DNA of 64,000 nucleotides from Ifrita kowaldi (Eukaryota > Chordata > Aves > Passeriformes > Cinclosomatidae), in contig VZRS01010750.1 in assembly GCA_013398055.1 (NCBI GenBank), forward strand, positions 186,001 to 250,000. Reading direction: 5' to 3'. Shown here piece by piece: positions 1 through 11,560 of the stretch; position 1 is the stretch's first letter, and each line of letters opens with the position of its first letter. The notes beneath the pieces are model-generated. The model had not been told where the DNA came from. It ran no database searches and was given only the letters and a program-made list of their open reading frames with translations. The position numbers were made by a program, and so were the translations under genes.

Positions 1-777
1 AAGAAGGGCGCATCTCCAATTTTGATATGAGGGCAAGATGATATTTCATGGTGTCTCTTTTAGGGCTCCCTTGGGATACAGACATAAAGCTAAGTTGTGG
101 GGTAAGACCAGTGAGCTCTGACGCTGGATGGAAGGAGGAATGCACATAGCAATAACCAACAGGTTTGCACAGGTTTGAATCCACAGCAGCTCACCTGCTT
201 CTGACAACAGCTTGCTAGGACATGTAAAGTCACCGGCAGGAGACGACAGAAGAAATGGACTTGGCAATGTGAGTCAGCCACAGGACGACTATGAGCTATC
301 AATATGATCCTGAAGAAAAACAACATTAAAAAAGAGGCAATAATGGTATGAGGGTATTACCATGTTTAAAACAGCAGAAATTACGTCTCTCTGGTATGTT
401 GGTGCATGGCTACCTCAAAAAGGTAAATAAGAAGAGTACAAAGACTTGCCTACATAGTCCGTTGGCATACTGCAGCACAAAGACTGTGGACTTGATGCCT
501 TAAGGTTTCTTTCCAGTGCAATGTAACTCACATCTCTGGGAAATACATGCAAAATCTCATTAAGGAAGATTACCTTTCCCAAATAAGTAAAGGCTACCTA
601 AGTTACACCTCCATCAATCAAACGAAGAGTCTAAAACTTTTAAAATGTTTTAATTGCTTACAGAGCTGTACAGCCTTTCAACAGATACAGAAATACTAAC
701 AGGTTGAACCTTAATATTGCGCATAAATTTCTTCAAGAAGTGTAACTTTTCTACTATGGTATGAAATGGTATGTAAT
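1..777. other. AT-rich non-coding DNA, nothing recognised
   Basis: Short open frames on the minus strand (up to 78 codons) overlap in different frames and show no domain, signal peptide or consistent coding character. I see no repeat family, promoter or RNA gene in this stretch. Confidence 0.6.
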
Positions 778-1056
778 TGTCACCAGTGACAGGACTTGAG
801 GAAATGACCTGGAGTTGTGCCAGGGGAGGTTTAGATGGATATTAGAAAAAGGTTTTTCACCCAGAGGGTGGCTGGGCACAGGAACAGGCTCCCCAGGGAA
901 GTGGTCACAGCATCAGCCTGAGTTCAAGAAGAATTTGGACAATGCTCTCAAGAACATGGTATGACTCTTGGAGCGTCCTGGGCAGGGCCAGGAGTTGGAC
1001 TTGATGATCCTCGTGGGTCCCTTCCAGCTCAGCTTATTCTGTGATTCTGTGATATC
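778..1056 (+). mobile_element. 5'-truncated CR1 LINE, 3' end
   Basis: This is the 3' tail of a chicken-repeat-1 (CR1) non-LTR retrotransposon in sense orientation. The text follows the familiar avian CR1 tail: a GGGAGGTTTAGATGGATAT block, then a 'cccagagggtggctgggcac' block, then 'ggagttggacttgatgatcc' and 'gtgggtcccttccagctcag'. It ends in two tandem octamers ATTCTGTG at 1036-1051, the hallmark 3' terminus of CR1, which ends in short octamer repeats rather than a poly(A) tail. Only about 275 bp remain. That is typical of the severe 5' truncation of CR1 insertions, so no reverse transcriptase is encoded. The 5' boundary is approximate. It is a fossil with no expected activity. Confidence 0.9.
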
Positions 1057-4000
1057 CCATGTGTTAGCTAACAAGCTGGAATACAATATACAGATGGGGT
1101 AAATACGCTGAGCAGTTGTGCATGTTGTATTACCTTATGTTTGAGAAGCCAAATGAACAGAGAAGTTCTGAACTGCTCCCTTCTAGCAGTGAAATACTCA
1201 CGGAATGATGCCAATACTGCTAGATCAGATAGGCAATATCATCTGGAAAATTGTAAATAAAAACTCTTGACTGTTCAGACAGTACATAAAACGTTGAAAA
1301 TTTTCTTGTTCTTAAAAAGTATTTTTACTGTTCTTGTTTCCTATCCTATAGAAAGAACTTGTTCATATTTCTACCAGATACATACATATACACTGTATTT
1401 GAAGAACTAATTTTTCCATTGCTTCTTCCCTTATACTTGCTCATATTTTACCTTTCAGTTACCAATCTCTTAATACCAGTATTTGAACCATAAAGAAGAT
1501 ATTTCAGAAGGATTTTAGGAAAATGACTTAAAAATTATGCTTTCCAAGGCCTTGGATCTACAATGAATAAGTAATACTATGGTTCCCAGTTAGTTTCTAC
1601 CTACAGTGAGAAGCTCCAAAGTGAAGTTATGAAATAAAAAATGTATAAAATGAGACAGCGGGAGGAAAATACCATAGAGACTAATGATAATTGATCATGT
1701 GATTTGTTAAGAGATAATTATGAGCTAGTCTGAAAGATCTGCTTGTTCTGTAAGGCCATTTCATAATAACCAATACCAATAGGATTTTACCGCTGTCCTG
1801 CGCAGAATCAAGGCAAGGATGAGCAGTACCAATCTATAATGGTTTTGGAGGGTTGACAAGGTAAAACTAATTTTATTTTTTAGTTTCCTTGCCAGTCATT
1901 TCTTGTCCAAAAAGTAAACCCTTTGCATTCCATATTATTTTCCAAGAATAACAGCTTTAGATGTTTAGTTTGGCTGAATTAGAGAAGTTGACCACCTGTT
2001 TGTAGAAAAACAAGACATTCTTGCAGATGGAAGTTCTGAGCTATGATGAGGAGTTCTAAAAGAAATCTTGTTGGGTGCAGAGAGTGAAGTAGGCAAAATA
2101 CAGACACAGAAAACCTCTTTGTGGACATTTTTGAGTGCAGGGTAGATGAAACAGAATAAAAATCTATAAATGTTCTCATCTCCAGTTTCACAATAAATAG
2201 CAAAAGCATCATATCTTGAATTCTGCAGAAATGTACAGGACAGTATTGATTACTGTAAAAGGAACAGCCTTGTGCTAGCAAAGAGATGGATGAGGTTCTT
2301 TATATGCTCTTGAAGATGAGTGTCCCATAAAACTGGAAATTTGCAGTGTGTATATGGTCGTTCTTATATACAAAATGGTCTTTCAGCAAATGAATTATGA
2401 TGTGTCAAAATGACTCATAGGGACTTTGCCACAGTGCAGTGTATTTGAGAAAATTGCTGCCACAGACTAAATATTTTTTATGTTGATTAACAGTAACACA
2501 GCTGGCCTCTGACTTTGCAAATTTAATGGAAATTTCAGGGTTAATGAATGAAACTAATCCTCCCTTGCTCTCTCCTTGTTTTACTTTCTCAGACACACGC
2601 AAATGCACACCAAGCTTGTACAAAAAATTTCACTTATGGTGGTGCTACTGAGAAACATCCAAGCAAATCAACATACCTACAGTACACAGATACCAAAGAA
2701 AAGTACGGAGGTTTTAGGAGACTCATTCCTTCCAAAAAAACATATCCTAATGAACTGCACCACCCTATCACAATTAAAAGTCTGCCTTATCCCTATTAAA
2801 AGTCATGCATAACAATAAAAAAAAATGCAAATGAACAAAAGAGACACTAGGGGGAAGATTGATTCCCAAGAGAAAGGAAATCAATGAGTCAGAAATGTTC
2901 TTGGGGTCTATAACCTGGCACCTGAGAGGAGAGAAAAGCCCTTGCTTTGGTGTATGGCATTAACATCTCTGGTCATAGAAAGATTTTACTTGAAATCTTG
3001 CAAGGTCAAACTTCTTTTGCAGGTGTCTGGGTCCTCTTTTTGTCAGTCAGGCTGGCAATTTCATACTTTATGTGATGATTTTGCTTGGTTTACTTTCCTG
3101 CACTGCCCTCATGTTCACGCTCCTGTGCAAAGGGCCAGGTTGGGCAGGGCTCCTGCAACTGCGTTGCAAATTCCCACTCTTGTTGTAGTTGCGGATTCAT
3201 CACCTTTAAGTGTGCATATTCTGCCATAAAGGAGACTTAATCCCATAGAGGATCATTCTCAGGTCCTCAAACACTTTAGCTGAAAACAGTGTTGGGAGAT
3301 GAAGACGTAGTGGCTCTGCAGTTATGGGTAGGGATGTAAGATCCTGTTTGTCAAGTAATTCCTGGGAAGGGGGGGTGGATGGTGTGTGTCATTTCCAACT
3401 CTGTCCTTAATGCTGTCCAAGTTCATTAAAACACATGAAGAAAATTATGTACTTTCAGAGGCAATATAAAAAGGAATCTACCTGCTGAAGCCAGTGAGAA
3501 AATAGAGCAGGTGAGTGCTTACAATAGCAAAAAGAAATCTTACAAAAGGCAAAACAAATTACAAATAAATACATGTTTAGAGGAATAAAACAGCACACCT
3601 CTTTTCTGAGACACCAGGCCAGAACACAACCCTCACAGCATGTTTTAGCCTGGTGGGCATTAGTCAAAGTGCTTCCTATTCTTCTCCTTTCTTCCTCCTG
3701 CTCCACCTCCCCACACTTTTATTTTCCTTAGAACGATTCTATAATAGCCACTTACTTTAATTTCCAGAAAAAGGGTTTACACAATGCAGGGAAACTTGAT
3801 TTGCAAATTCAATCAATTCTATATCCAGGAAAAATAGATAATAATGATTGTAGAACCAACAGATACCACTGACTTATTGAAATTAATCCACTCTAATATT
3901 GCTGATCTCTTCCCAGATCAAAGGAAAGGTTGGATAATTACATTTTTTCCATTCATACAATTACATTTTGTTTGCAAGTTTCTTGAGGTTCAGTTTGCAA

Positions 4001-5770
4001 AGGCTTTAGAGGCAGCTCTGTGTGCCTTACTTTCCCACTCTTCCTGAGACAATATTAAGCAAATTTTCCACATGATGAGATTATGTTGGCTTCTATGCAA
4101 TTTTCATGCAGAAGTCCCAGGAACACTCTGTGCATTCGGTATGCCTAAACTCTATAAACCTCATCTTAGATGGCGGAGCACACCCAAGGTCTTTCAACGC
4201 TGGCATGGCAGAAACTTGAGAACGGTCAGGATACTCCTGTCACAGGAAGAATGGTCCAAAGAAGGTGAACTGGGATGGAGACCAGCATCAGAGAGTTGGG
4301 CTGCCTGGTCTTTTTTGCTGCCGAGATCACAGCAGGGACTTTTGATGAGCCAAAACTGGAGGCACCTCAACTCTTTCTTCTCTGGCAACAGCAGCAAACC
4401 TGACTGTGAACTTGGTTATGGAACAGTTAAAGATAGATTACTCTCCTGAACAGGAATATCCTGGGCACTCTTCTGAACCCATGTCATGAAAACCCACTGG
4501 CATAAATCTAATTTGAAGCTCTAAGGTTTGAATTATGAATGAAAAGTTATACATGAAAGCACATAGGAAATAAAATGAAAAAAAAAAACCAGTAGCACTG
4601 TCCTATAAATAGGGCTTGGCAAACAAAAAGTACAATCTATTATGATATAGTGGCCTCCATTTGTCTGGAGATGTCACTTCTAGTTATTATGGTTTACACA
4701 TTCTTAGAAACATCTGTATTTAGTTCTATCCGAGAGAAGAAGTGACACTTGCAATAAAGGAAGAGCATAAATAGCCTAACTGGTTTTACAGGAGTGGGAT
4801 ATTAGTCTAGTAGGACCACTACAGAGCAAAGCCTTGCCTTTCATATGAAGTGTAAACTCAAGTTCTCTGAATGCAGCTTCACAACCCTATGCTCTCAATC
4901 TGTTTCAGTAATTTTCCTTCTGTGTCACGGCCATAATGATTTTCCAGATTCATTTCAAATGTGAATGAAATCTCCCAGAGACACATTTAACCAAGTATGA
5001 TGGTACCTTTATGATTCTCTTAGCTGACAGGAAAAGCCTGATTTCTGTTGAATCTCAGCCCTTCCTCAATCTTGAACCCAAACCCAGTTTCTAGGTAAGT
5101 CAGACTCAGCACTTTTTCCTATTTTGATCATTGTGGCACTAAAGAGACAGCAGACTCTCCATGAAATCCTACTGTTGAACAGAGGGGAAGACTATGAAAG
5201 ATCATAAAAGCATCTCAATCCCCTTGTCATTAGAAGATTTAACTCTTGCAGAAGTGTTTCTAAAGGTGTTGGTTTGATCCATGAGAAGCACTCATGTACA
5301 TCCTCACCAGAGCATGGATGATTTGTACACACAGCTCCCACTTCTGCTCGTAGGAGAAATCAACTTCACCTCCCTCAGACATAGAAAAATCAAAGCAGTA
5401 TACTCCACATCTTCCCTTCCAAGAGCAGAAGGCAATATTCATCTGTGTGCACAGGGAAATATATGTACCTGGTTATTTAGGTGCTTCTCTGCCTGTCTGC
5501 ATACAAAACCAGAGTTGATGAAGTACAATGTACTCCAGAATTTTTTTCTTTTTCCTTTTAGTCAATTCCTCTTTTAAACTTACGAAATAAAAAATAGTTG
5601 TCCCAGGAGAATATTATACCTGTGTAATTTTTTCCACTGTATCGATAATTACTGTATTTCACATGCCCCTTTTAATTATAAAATGTCTGAGATTAAAATT
5701 CAACAGCCTCTCTCAAAGAGAAAGTGCTTTAATATCTGAAGTGCTGCTCCTGTAAATTGGCATCTGAAAA
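1057..5770. other. Non-coding DNA without recognised genes
   Basis: The longest open frame here (4072-4449, plus strand, 125 codons) has no domain I recognise. It starts at an unremarkable ATG and is overlapped by a minus-strand frame, so I treat it as chance. Homopolymer runs occur at 2817-2825 and 4579-4588. Nothing else could be supported. Confidence 0.55.
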
Positions 5771-5777
5771 ATAGGCT

Positions 5778-6215
5778 AAAAACGGGCATAAAAACGAACA
5801 TTCCCATCCTTCCTAACTGACTGCAATACCAATGAGCTGCACCGACTTTACACAGACCTCCCACATTCTTGATAGGATGTTTTCTAGCAGAGTGATCCAC
5901 AAATATTATCATTCAATGACAATACAGTTTTATCAAGGTACGTCTCAATCCACAGGATACAAGCCCCACACAACAGACGGAAAATTTGGCGCAGCGATGC
6001 GCACACTGCGTGTGTTACTTACTGGTTATTGCAGTGGTCATACCGAGTCCCGTATGGCGTTACATTAACGAATGGCATGCAAGCACCTTCTGTTGAAACA
6101 TCTGCGACAGGGAAATTTCAGGCATTTTTCCAGATATTTTTTTGTGCTCCCGACCAAATTTTCATTAGGGCTATAAAAGCTGGCAGGCAGCATTGTTGTG
6201 TATGATTTTTTAATA
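5778..6215 (+). promoter_or_regulatory. Compact CpG-retaining patch with TATA box
   Basis: CpG dinucleotides cluster at 5941, 5978, 5990, 5995, 6000, 6009, 6044, 6051, 6058, 6069, 6105 and 6151, that is 12 in about 210 bp. Surrounding DNA has roughly one per 100 bp or fewer. Three more lie just upstream (about 5780, 5797, 5842). Immediately downstream is a textbook TATAAAAG at 6172-6179, which would place a start near 6200. No supported open reading frame follows, and an AATAAA occurs at about 6212. It could be the promoter of an unannotated non-coding transcript, a conserved enhancer or chance. The composition is observed; the function is inference. Confidence 0.35.
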
Positions 6216-7109
6216 AACTGGGACATGCCTTTGTTAGAGGAGTGAAGAAAAGGGCTCTTTAGAGACTTCTTCCTATTACAAAAAGTTCAGAAAACATATG
6301 ACAGCTCACCAAACAATGTCTCCTAACTTTTTTTCTGTCTCCTCCAAGACTAAGATTTCCTGTTTCTTTAGATGCATACAAAGATTTACAGGTTTTGAAA
6401 TGAAACCAAAAATGTAGATTTTTTTAATTGATAAGATTAAATGATTCCAACAGTGGCATTACTTGAGAATGTGTTCAAAGAAAGAGCACATAGCTAACAT
6501 AGATTTTTAGCATCTTTTTGATGCCTGCTGCCAGGAATCTCACAAAGGATTTTCACTCACTTAACAGACAAGGTCCCTCAGAAAAAAAAGAAGAAAGGAA
6601 AGAAAATGGGCACGTGCAGATCAGATCTCGTACACAATGCAAGCCTAGAACATAGCCTTACTCCTTTTTCTTTCTCTTTTCCAGAAACACGCCATTGCCT
6701 GCTCTCCCTTCTCTGCTCCCCTGCAAGACAACAGCCACCAGGCAGAAACTGAAGTTCCATTTGCAATTCTCCCTGTCACACTATGAACACTAATGCAGAA
6801 CAAACATTCTTGGCAGTAAATATGTACATTATCATTATGTAAATAGGTATGTTATCATTATAGCAAAATGATGATGTTCTTTACTAAGTCTATATTCCCT
6901 TTCCAAGAATATTATGTAGTTTGAAGTATAATTTCCATTATGCCACTGGGGCTAGAAAAACACTTCAGTTCAACAATAATTAGTATACTGTATATAACAA
7001 AATGTTTACCATGGATAAAGATGATGTGCAATCCTAAATCTTTTTGGACAAACAAACAAATGCAGTTTTACATGGTAGTGTTCAGCCTGAGTAACCAACA
7101 GAAAGCAGT
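6216..7109. other. AT-rich non-coding DNA
   Basis: Includes a purine-rich stretch at 6579-6606. The short minus-strand frame that crosses it translates to a phenylalanine run from the homopolymeric tract, which argues against coding. I see no repeat family or gene. Confidence 0.5.
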
Positions 7110-7345
7110 TTCAGACTAATAACCATTCCCACATCCAAGGTGAGCATCATATTGACATTTTATACCAACAACACCGTGAGCAATAACATTTTAAATTGTA
7201 TGAGGTGAATGATCTACTGCTAGCATGAAGGTGACTTCATTTCTGAACCTTAAATGAACGAGAAACGACTGCATGTCACAGCCTGCTGGCACTGTTAACA
7301 GTGTTTACACGAAGTTCATTGCTCAAGCGTAGGTAAGTGTATCAG
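7110..7345. promoter_or_regulatory. Possible conserved non-coding element with 14-bp palindrome
   Basis: A perfect palindrome CACTGTTAACAGTG sits at 7290-7303. It contains GTTAAC and is followed by TGTTTAC, a forkhead-type core. CpGs are retained at 7175, 7259, 7266, 7310 and 7328 in otherwise CpG-poor DNA. The segment is not low-complexity and matches no transposon I know. The regulatory assignment is inference from base composition and motifs only. Confidence 0.25.
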
Positions 7346-8589
7346 CACTGCAAAACCCAAATCCTTAGGTTTTAATAATTCAAAAAGTTCTTGTGATCAA
7401 AGAGCAAGGCAAGGCCAACTCCTAAATGCAGCAGCTGTAAGCCACTTGTACATACCCACATAGCCCATGCTACTACCTGAGAATTTGAGATATGTGTGTC
7501 CTAGACTGAGGCAAAAGAAGTGCCGACTTCTTACAGAAAAAACAGAATGGCTGGCATAAGTAAAATTGGATGAAAGTGTTAATATTTTCACAGCTTCTTT
7601 TGAGGTGAGTAAATGTAAATACTTGTCTCTCATTTTCTCTGAAGAAGTGGATTAGTTATTTAGAAGTATGTAAATGCATTCAAAATGTCTTCAGTTTCTT
7701 CATTTTCCTTTGAATGCTGCTTTGAACTGAAAAATCAATTTTCAGAAAGGAAGATATGCCAATTAGAATACAAAAAAAAAAAAAAGCACAGAAGGAAGGA
7801 AACTAATTTATAAATTATAAAATATACAATGGACACATTCTCACTGTTCTGCTGCCCACTTCTATCACAGAATCACATACCACATTGGAATTGTGAAAAT
7901 ATTATATGAAAATATGCACATGATTCTCAGCATTCTTCATTATGCACCAGCTCCCTTCAGATAGCTTTTCCTGGGAAAAATTAAACAAGGAGGATAACCT
8001 TTGAGGACTCTCGCCAATGCCAATAATTAGATAATTGTTTTGCATCTTCAGGCAAATATTGTGGAAGCATTACAAACTACACATTACTTTTCTCTGGCAT
8101 TTCTATTCCCTTGTTACTTCAAAGCTTCTGATATACTTGTGGTCACCACACACGTGTGTAAAGTGTTTCTGCACAGGATGCAACTACATGTGTGTCACTG
8201 AGTCAATGGTTTTCTTCTCTGACATCTGAAAACAGCTGCTGATGTGGGGCTGCCCAGTGTCTCTGGCCAGGCAGGACCAGCACATGTCCTGCCCAGCCCA
8301 CTGGATCAACAGCTCCCTGCCAGGTCCTGCCTGTGAAGCCAAACCAGATGAGAGGAAGAAGAAGCAGCAGCAGCAGCAGGGAAGAATTTCCCATGTCCCT
8401 TGGATGTTTGTTTCAATTATGTTTCAAACTGATCAAACCATAGGAAACTCTAATTTCTTACTGATCCTCCCCAAACTTAAGCCTCCTCAGCGAAGTGTGC
8501 TACAAAATGAGACCGTGGCTGTTATAAAATAAATATTTCTCTGTCTTTTAGACCTGTTTTTCACTAGCACCACTGGATTCCCCTCATTC
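7346..8589. other. Non-coding DNA with small simple repeats
   Basis: Contains a poly(A) run at 7771-7784 and an AAG/CAG triplet run at 8356-8380 with five CAG units. The plus-strand frame across the triplet run (8242-8532) reads lysine then glutamine repeats and has no other coding features. Nothing else was recognised. Confidence 0.5.
8356..8380 (+). repeat. AAG/CAG trinucleotide microsatellite
   Basis: About three AAG units run directly into five CAG units. It is short and lies outside any supported gene. Confidence 0.8.
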
Positions 8590-8865
8590 TTCTATTGTGG
8601 GAAACAGTGAACTCCCTGTTTACATTGTCTGAAATATCCGTGACTTCATGTACCTCTTTCATATCATCTGAATATTTTTTTTAAAGCTCAGAAGTCCTAC
8701 TCTGTTCAGCCTCTTTGCATACGAAAGCTATACCATACCTATGGATATCTGCTACCCTTGCTAGGACACCTTTCCAACTTCTACCATGCCTTCTGCACAC
8801 AATATACTGCTAATTTATAAGATAATCCATTGATATTTTCAGTCATTTTCCAGTACAAGTGGAAC
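8590..8865 (-). mobile_element. Ancient CR1/L3-like LINE fragment, antisense
   Basis: The plus strand reads like the reverse complement of an old amniote CR1/L3 reverse-transcriptase end. Landmarks in order are 'tacctctttcatatcatctg', 'gctcagaagtcctactctg', 'ttcagcctctttgcatacg', 'aagctataccatacc', 'cctttccaacttctacc' and 'gatattttcagtcattttcc'. Their order and spacing match what I recall of antisense CR1 copies shared by birds, crocodilians and turtles. It is much more diverged than the copies at 778 and 49555, which suggests an insertion well before bird radiation. Boundaries are approximate and there is no coding capacity. Confidence 0.6.
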
Positions 8866-11027
8866 AGAAAACTCAGTTTCACATAGGCAGTCGCAGCTTG
8901 AACTACGCAAATAATTGACTTAGAGAGTTCCTCGTCAAGTGGAAACAAGTGATCCAAATGAAAAATTTCATTTCAAATCAAGGGGAAGCAAACAACACCA
9001 AAAAAACTTATTTCTGCAAAGCAAACAAACTATTTCTAAAAAACCCTATTATTTCTAGATGAGATGAGAAACTTTCTTTTATTCTAAGGACTTCAGCAGT
9101 TTTTAAAGAAAACTTAAGGAAATGTTACCCCAAAAAGCTTACTTTTTTTGAAATTTAAGGCAAAACAGGTGGCTGGAGTGAATAATGAAAAGAAGGAGCA
9201 ATATGAGCAAATGGATATAAGCAGGACCTTATAAACCAGACCAGAATGCTCTTGGTTTTCCTCTCTAATCTAAGTACCACTGTCAATATATTTATTATTC
9301 TTATTGCTTTGAAACAGCCAGCTAGGACACATACCTGGCAGATCTCCACTGACATTTGGCATTAAAAGTCTAGGTCAGTAAAGCCAGCATTGGGCTGCTC
9401 ACACAATATTGTGCTGTTGAAGCTCAGACCACTTCCTATACCTGTAAGATTTAAATGTAGCACATGGGCAAAATGATCAAATACAGCATCATCCACAAAC
9501 ACAAGAGTATCTGGTGGCCAACTCTTTCCAAGACAAAGAACAAGCAGAGGAGGTACTGTGGTGGACTCTAAAAAAAGCAGAGTGCAAGAAAGGGATTGGT
9601 TACTCAGGATGTTTCTGTAAGGTGGACAGTAACTAAGTGTTGAAGCTTCTCATTCCTTCCATCTGAAAAATGCAGCTGCCATAAGACATGGACACAGAAG
9701 TTTCATGTGGGTAGATGCATCCTACAGCTGTCTAATGGAACAATGATATAATCCAGCCCAAGCCAAAACTGAAACAAAGCTTTTAATAATGGGAACAATT
9801 AATTCTCAAAAAATATGCCCATGGAACAAGAGGACACCGCCATAATTCTGAAGTTTTAAACTGTCTGGAGTTAGTACTTCTGTTTTTCCAGCTGGTGATA
9901 TTTTCTCAAGTTCATGCCTGGCAAAGGTCTCTCTCCTCTCTTCAGATAGGCCAAGAATTCTGTTGAAGAAAAGATTTTAGGGTCTGAGAAGATTTTGCAG
10001 CTGAGGAATCTAACATATTCCAGCCAGTAGCAGGAAGGAAGATGGTGGGGATTTTTCTGCTTTTCATGGACCTTGGTTACTTGCTTGGGGCCCAACAGAA
10101 GTTGCTATAAGACCAACTTTCCAAAAAGTGGTGACACACCAAGGAGGAGGAGTGCCATGGTGGGGCTGTGCTTTGTTGAAGATCAGATGTCTGGGTTACA
10201 GTATACCATTAACTTTTTAAAAGAACAGCACAGAAAATGTTGCGGTGCAGGCGAGGGGATCTCTTGATATCTGTATTTTGCACTTTGTGAGAAGAAGAAA
10301 GTATGCATTCCTCTCCCACTGAATACAGGCAGCCCTGCAGATTGATTTTGGTCCATGCCATGAGGTTAATGCACAGCTTGATCTGCACTGACATGAAAAT
10401 ACCATCTGCATAACCCCGGCTTGCCTTGCTGGGAGAAGAGAAGATACAGGACTCAGCAGCTGGTCTCAGCTACTCTGGGAAAATGTTCGTCTCCAGACCA
10501 AGTTTGGATCCAGCCATATCTGGCAAAAGTATTATAACTATATCACATGCATACTCCAGAGAAATCTTAGGAAGCTTAATGGAAGTTCAGTTCATATGTT
10601 GAGGCTGTTACATGAAAAGCATCAGGAAAAGCATAAACTGTTCCTATTTCAAAACCATACAGGGAAGTAAGTATATGGTCTAATAACTTCACAGGACCGT
10701 CACGAGTCACTCAAATATTCCTAACTAAGCATACATAATTCAGAAGAAGAAATTTTCTTTCTCTTTGCTAAATAGCAAAGTAACAGCTTTCACCCCTGAG
10801 CTGTGGAACAGAAAGCTGACTTCCTTTTTGGTGAGCAGGACGCAATACTTAATCTTGCCATAAGCATGCAAGCACAATAATCTGTTTTGTGCATTACACA
10901 AAGGAAGGACTACACTCAATCTCCTGAGTGTTCTGACAGCAAGAGTGCACGTTTTGAAACAATGCTTGTCCCAACAGAAAAAAACTTCCTGTATCAGGTC
11001 CTTTCCTATTACACCAAAGTAAAAGGC
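8866..11027. other. Non-coding DNA, nothing recognised
   Basis: Only short overlapping frames of 60-80 codons occur on both strands, with no domain. I saw no transposon family or RNA gene. Confidence 0.5.
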
Positions 11028-11123
11028 TTTTGTTTGTTTGTTTGTCTTGCATGATGTTTTTGTTGTTGGTGGTGGGGTGTTGTTTTTTGGTTTTTGGTTT
11101 TTTTTTTTGGTTTTTTTGTTTCC
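11028..11123 (+). repeat. T/G-rich simple sequence
   Basis: A strongly strand-asymmetric stretch begins with TTTG tetranucleotide repeats (about 11030-11044). It continues through TTGTTGGTGGTGGGG-type sequence into long T runs with GG interruptions. It looks like a degenerate microsatellite. Confidence 0.75.
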
Positions 11124-11460
11124 TTAAATAAAAGTGTACACTCTGCTTATTTAAAACTCAATTGACTTAGTAAATTGATGCAATCTTTCATAACCTAACA
11201 GATTTTTAAAAATATCAAATTTGCAATCAGTTTAGGGTATTGTTCCACCAGGACTGCTTTCACTGGATGAGAATAAAAGCAATTCTAAAGCCACAGGGCC
11301 ACATTCACCTCAGCTAAAATCAACGTATGACTGCTCATCTGTGCTCAGGGGAGAGCCGCACTCCCTACACTGCATGGCAACCCTGCTGAAGAGTGGGAGC
11401 AGAGCTGTTAAGAGACTCCTTGCCCAAAAACATCCCCTCAGCTTAAGGGAGCACCCTCTC

Positions 11461-11560
11461 CTCGTTGTGCCCAGTGGCTGGGCGGGTGCTGGGGCGCTTT
11501 GCCCAGCTGGCTCTGCCGCCCGCCCCGCGCGCACGCGGCTGCAGGGAGATTGCGAGGTGA
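11461..11560. promoter_or_regulatory. Very short CpG-dense GC-rich patch
   Basis: CpGs lie at 11463, 11483, 11495, 11517, 11521, 11526, 11528, 11530, 11534, 11536 and 11553, that is 11 in about 90 bp, with the core CCCGCCCCGCGCGCACGCGG. Flanks are ordinary AT-rich DNA, so this is much smaller than a normal CpG island. Frames on both strands (11341-11574 plus, 11310-11618 minus) owe their length to the lack of AT-rich stops. It could be a promoter fragment, a transposon piece or an unmethylated regulatory spot. Confidence 0.3.

Noticed and set aside
4072..4449. Plus-strand open frame of 125 codons
   Set aside because: Amino-acid content is unstructured, no domain is recognised and a minus-strand frame overlaps it.
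7864..7878. 'atcacagaatcacat' resembling a CR1 antisense terminus
   Set aside because: Following sequence does not continue into CR1 text, so the match is too short.
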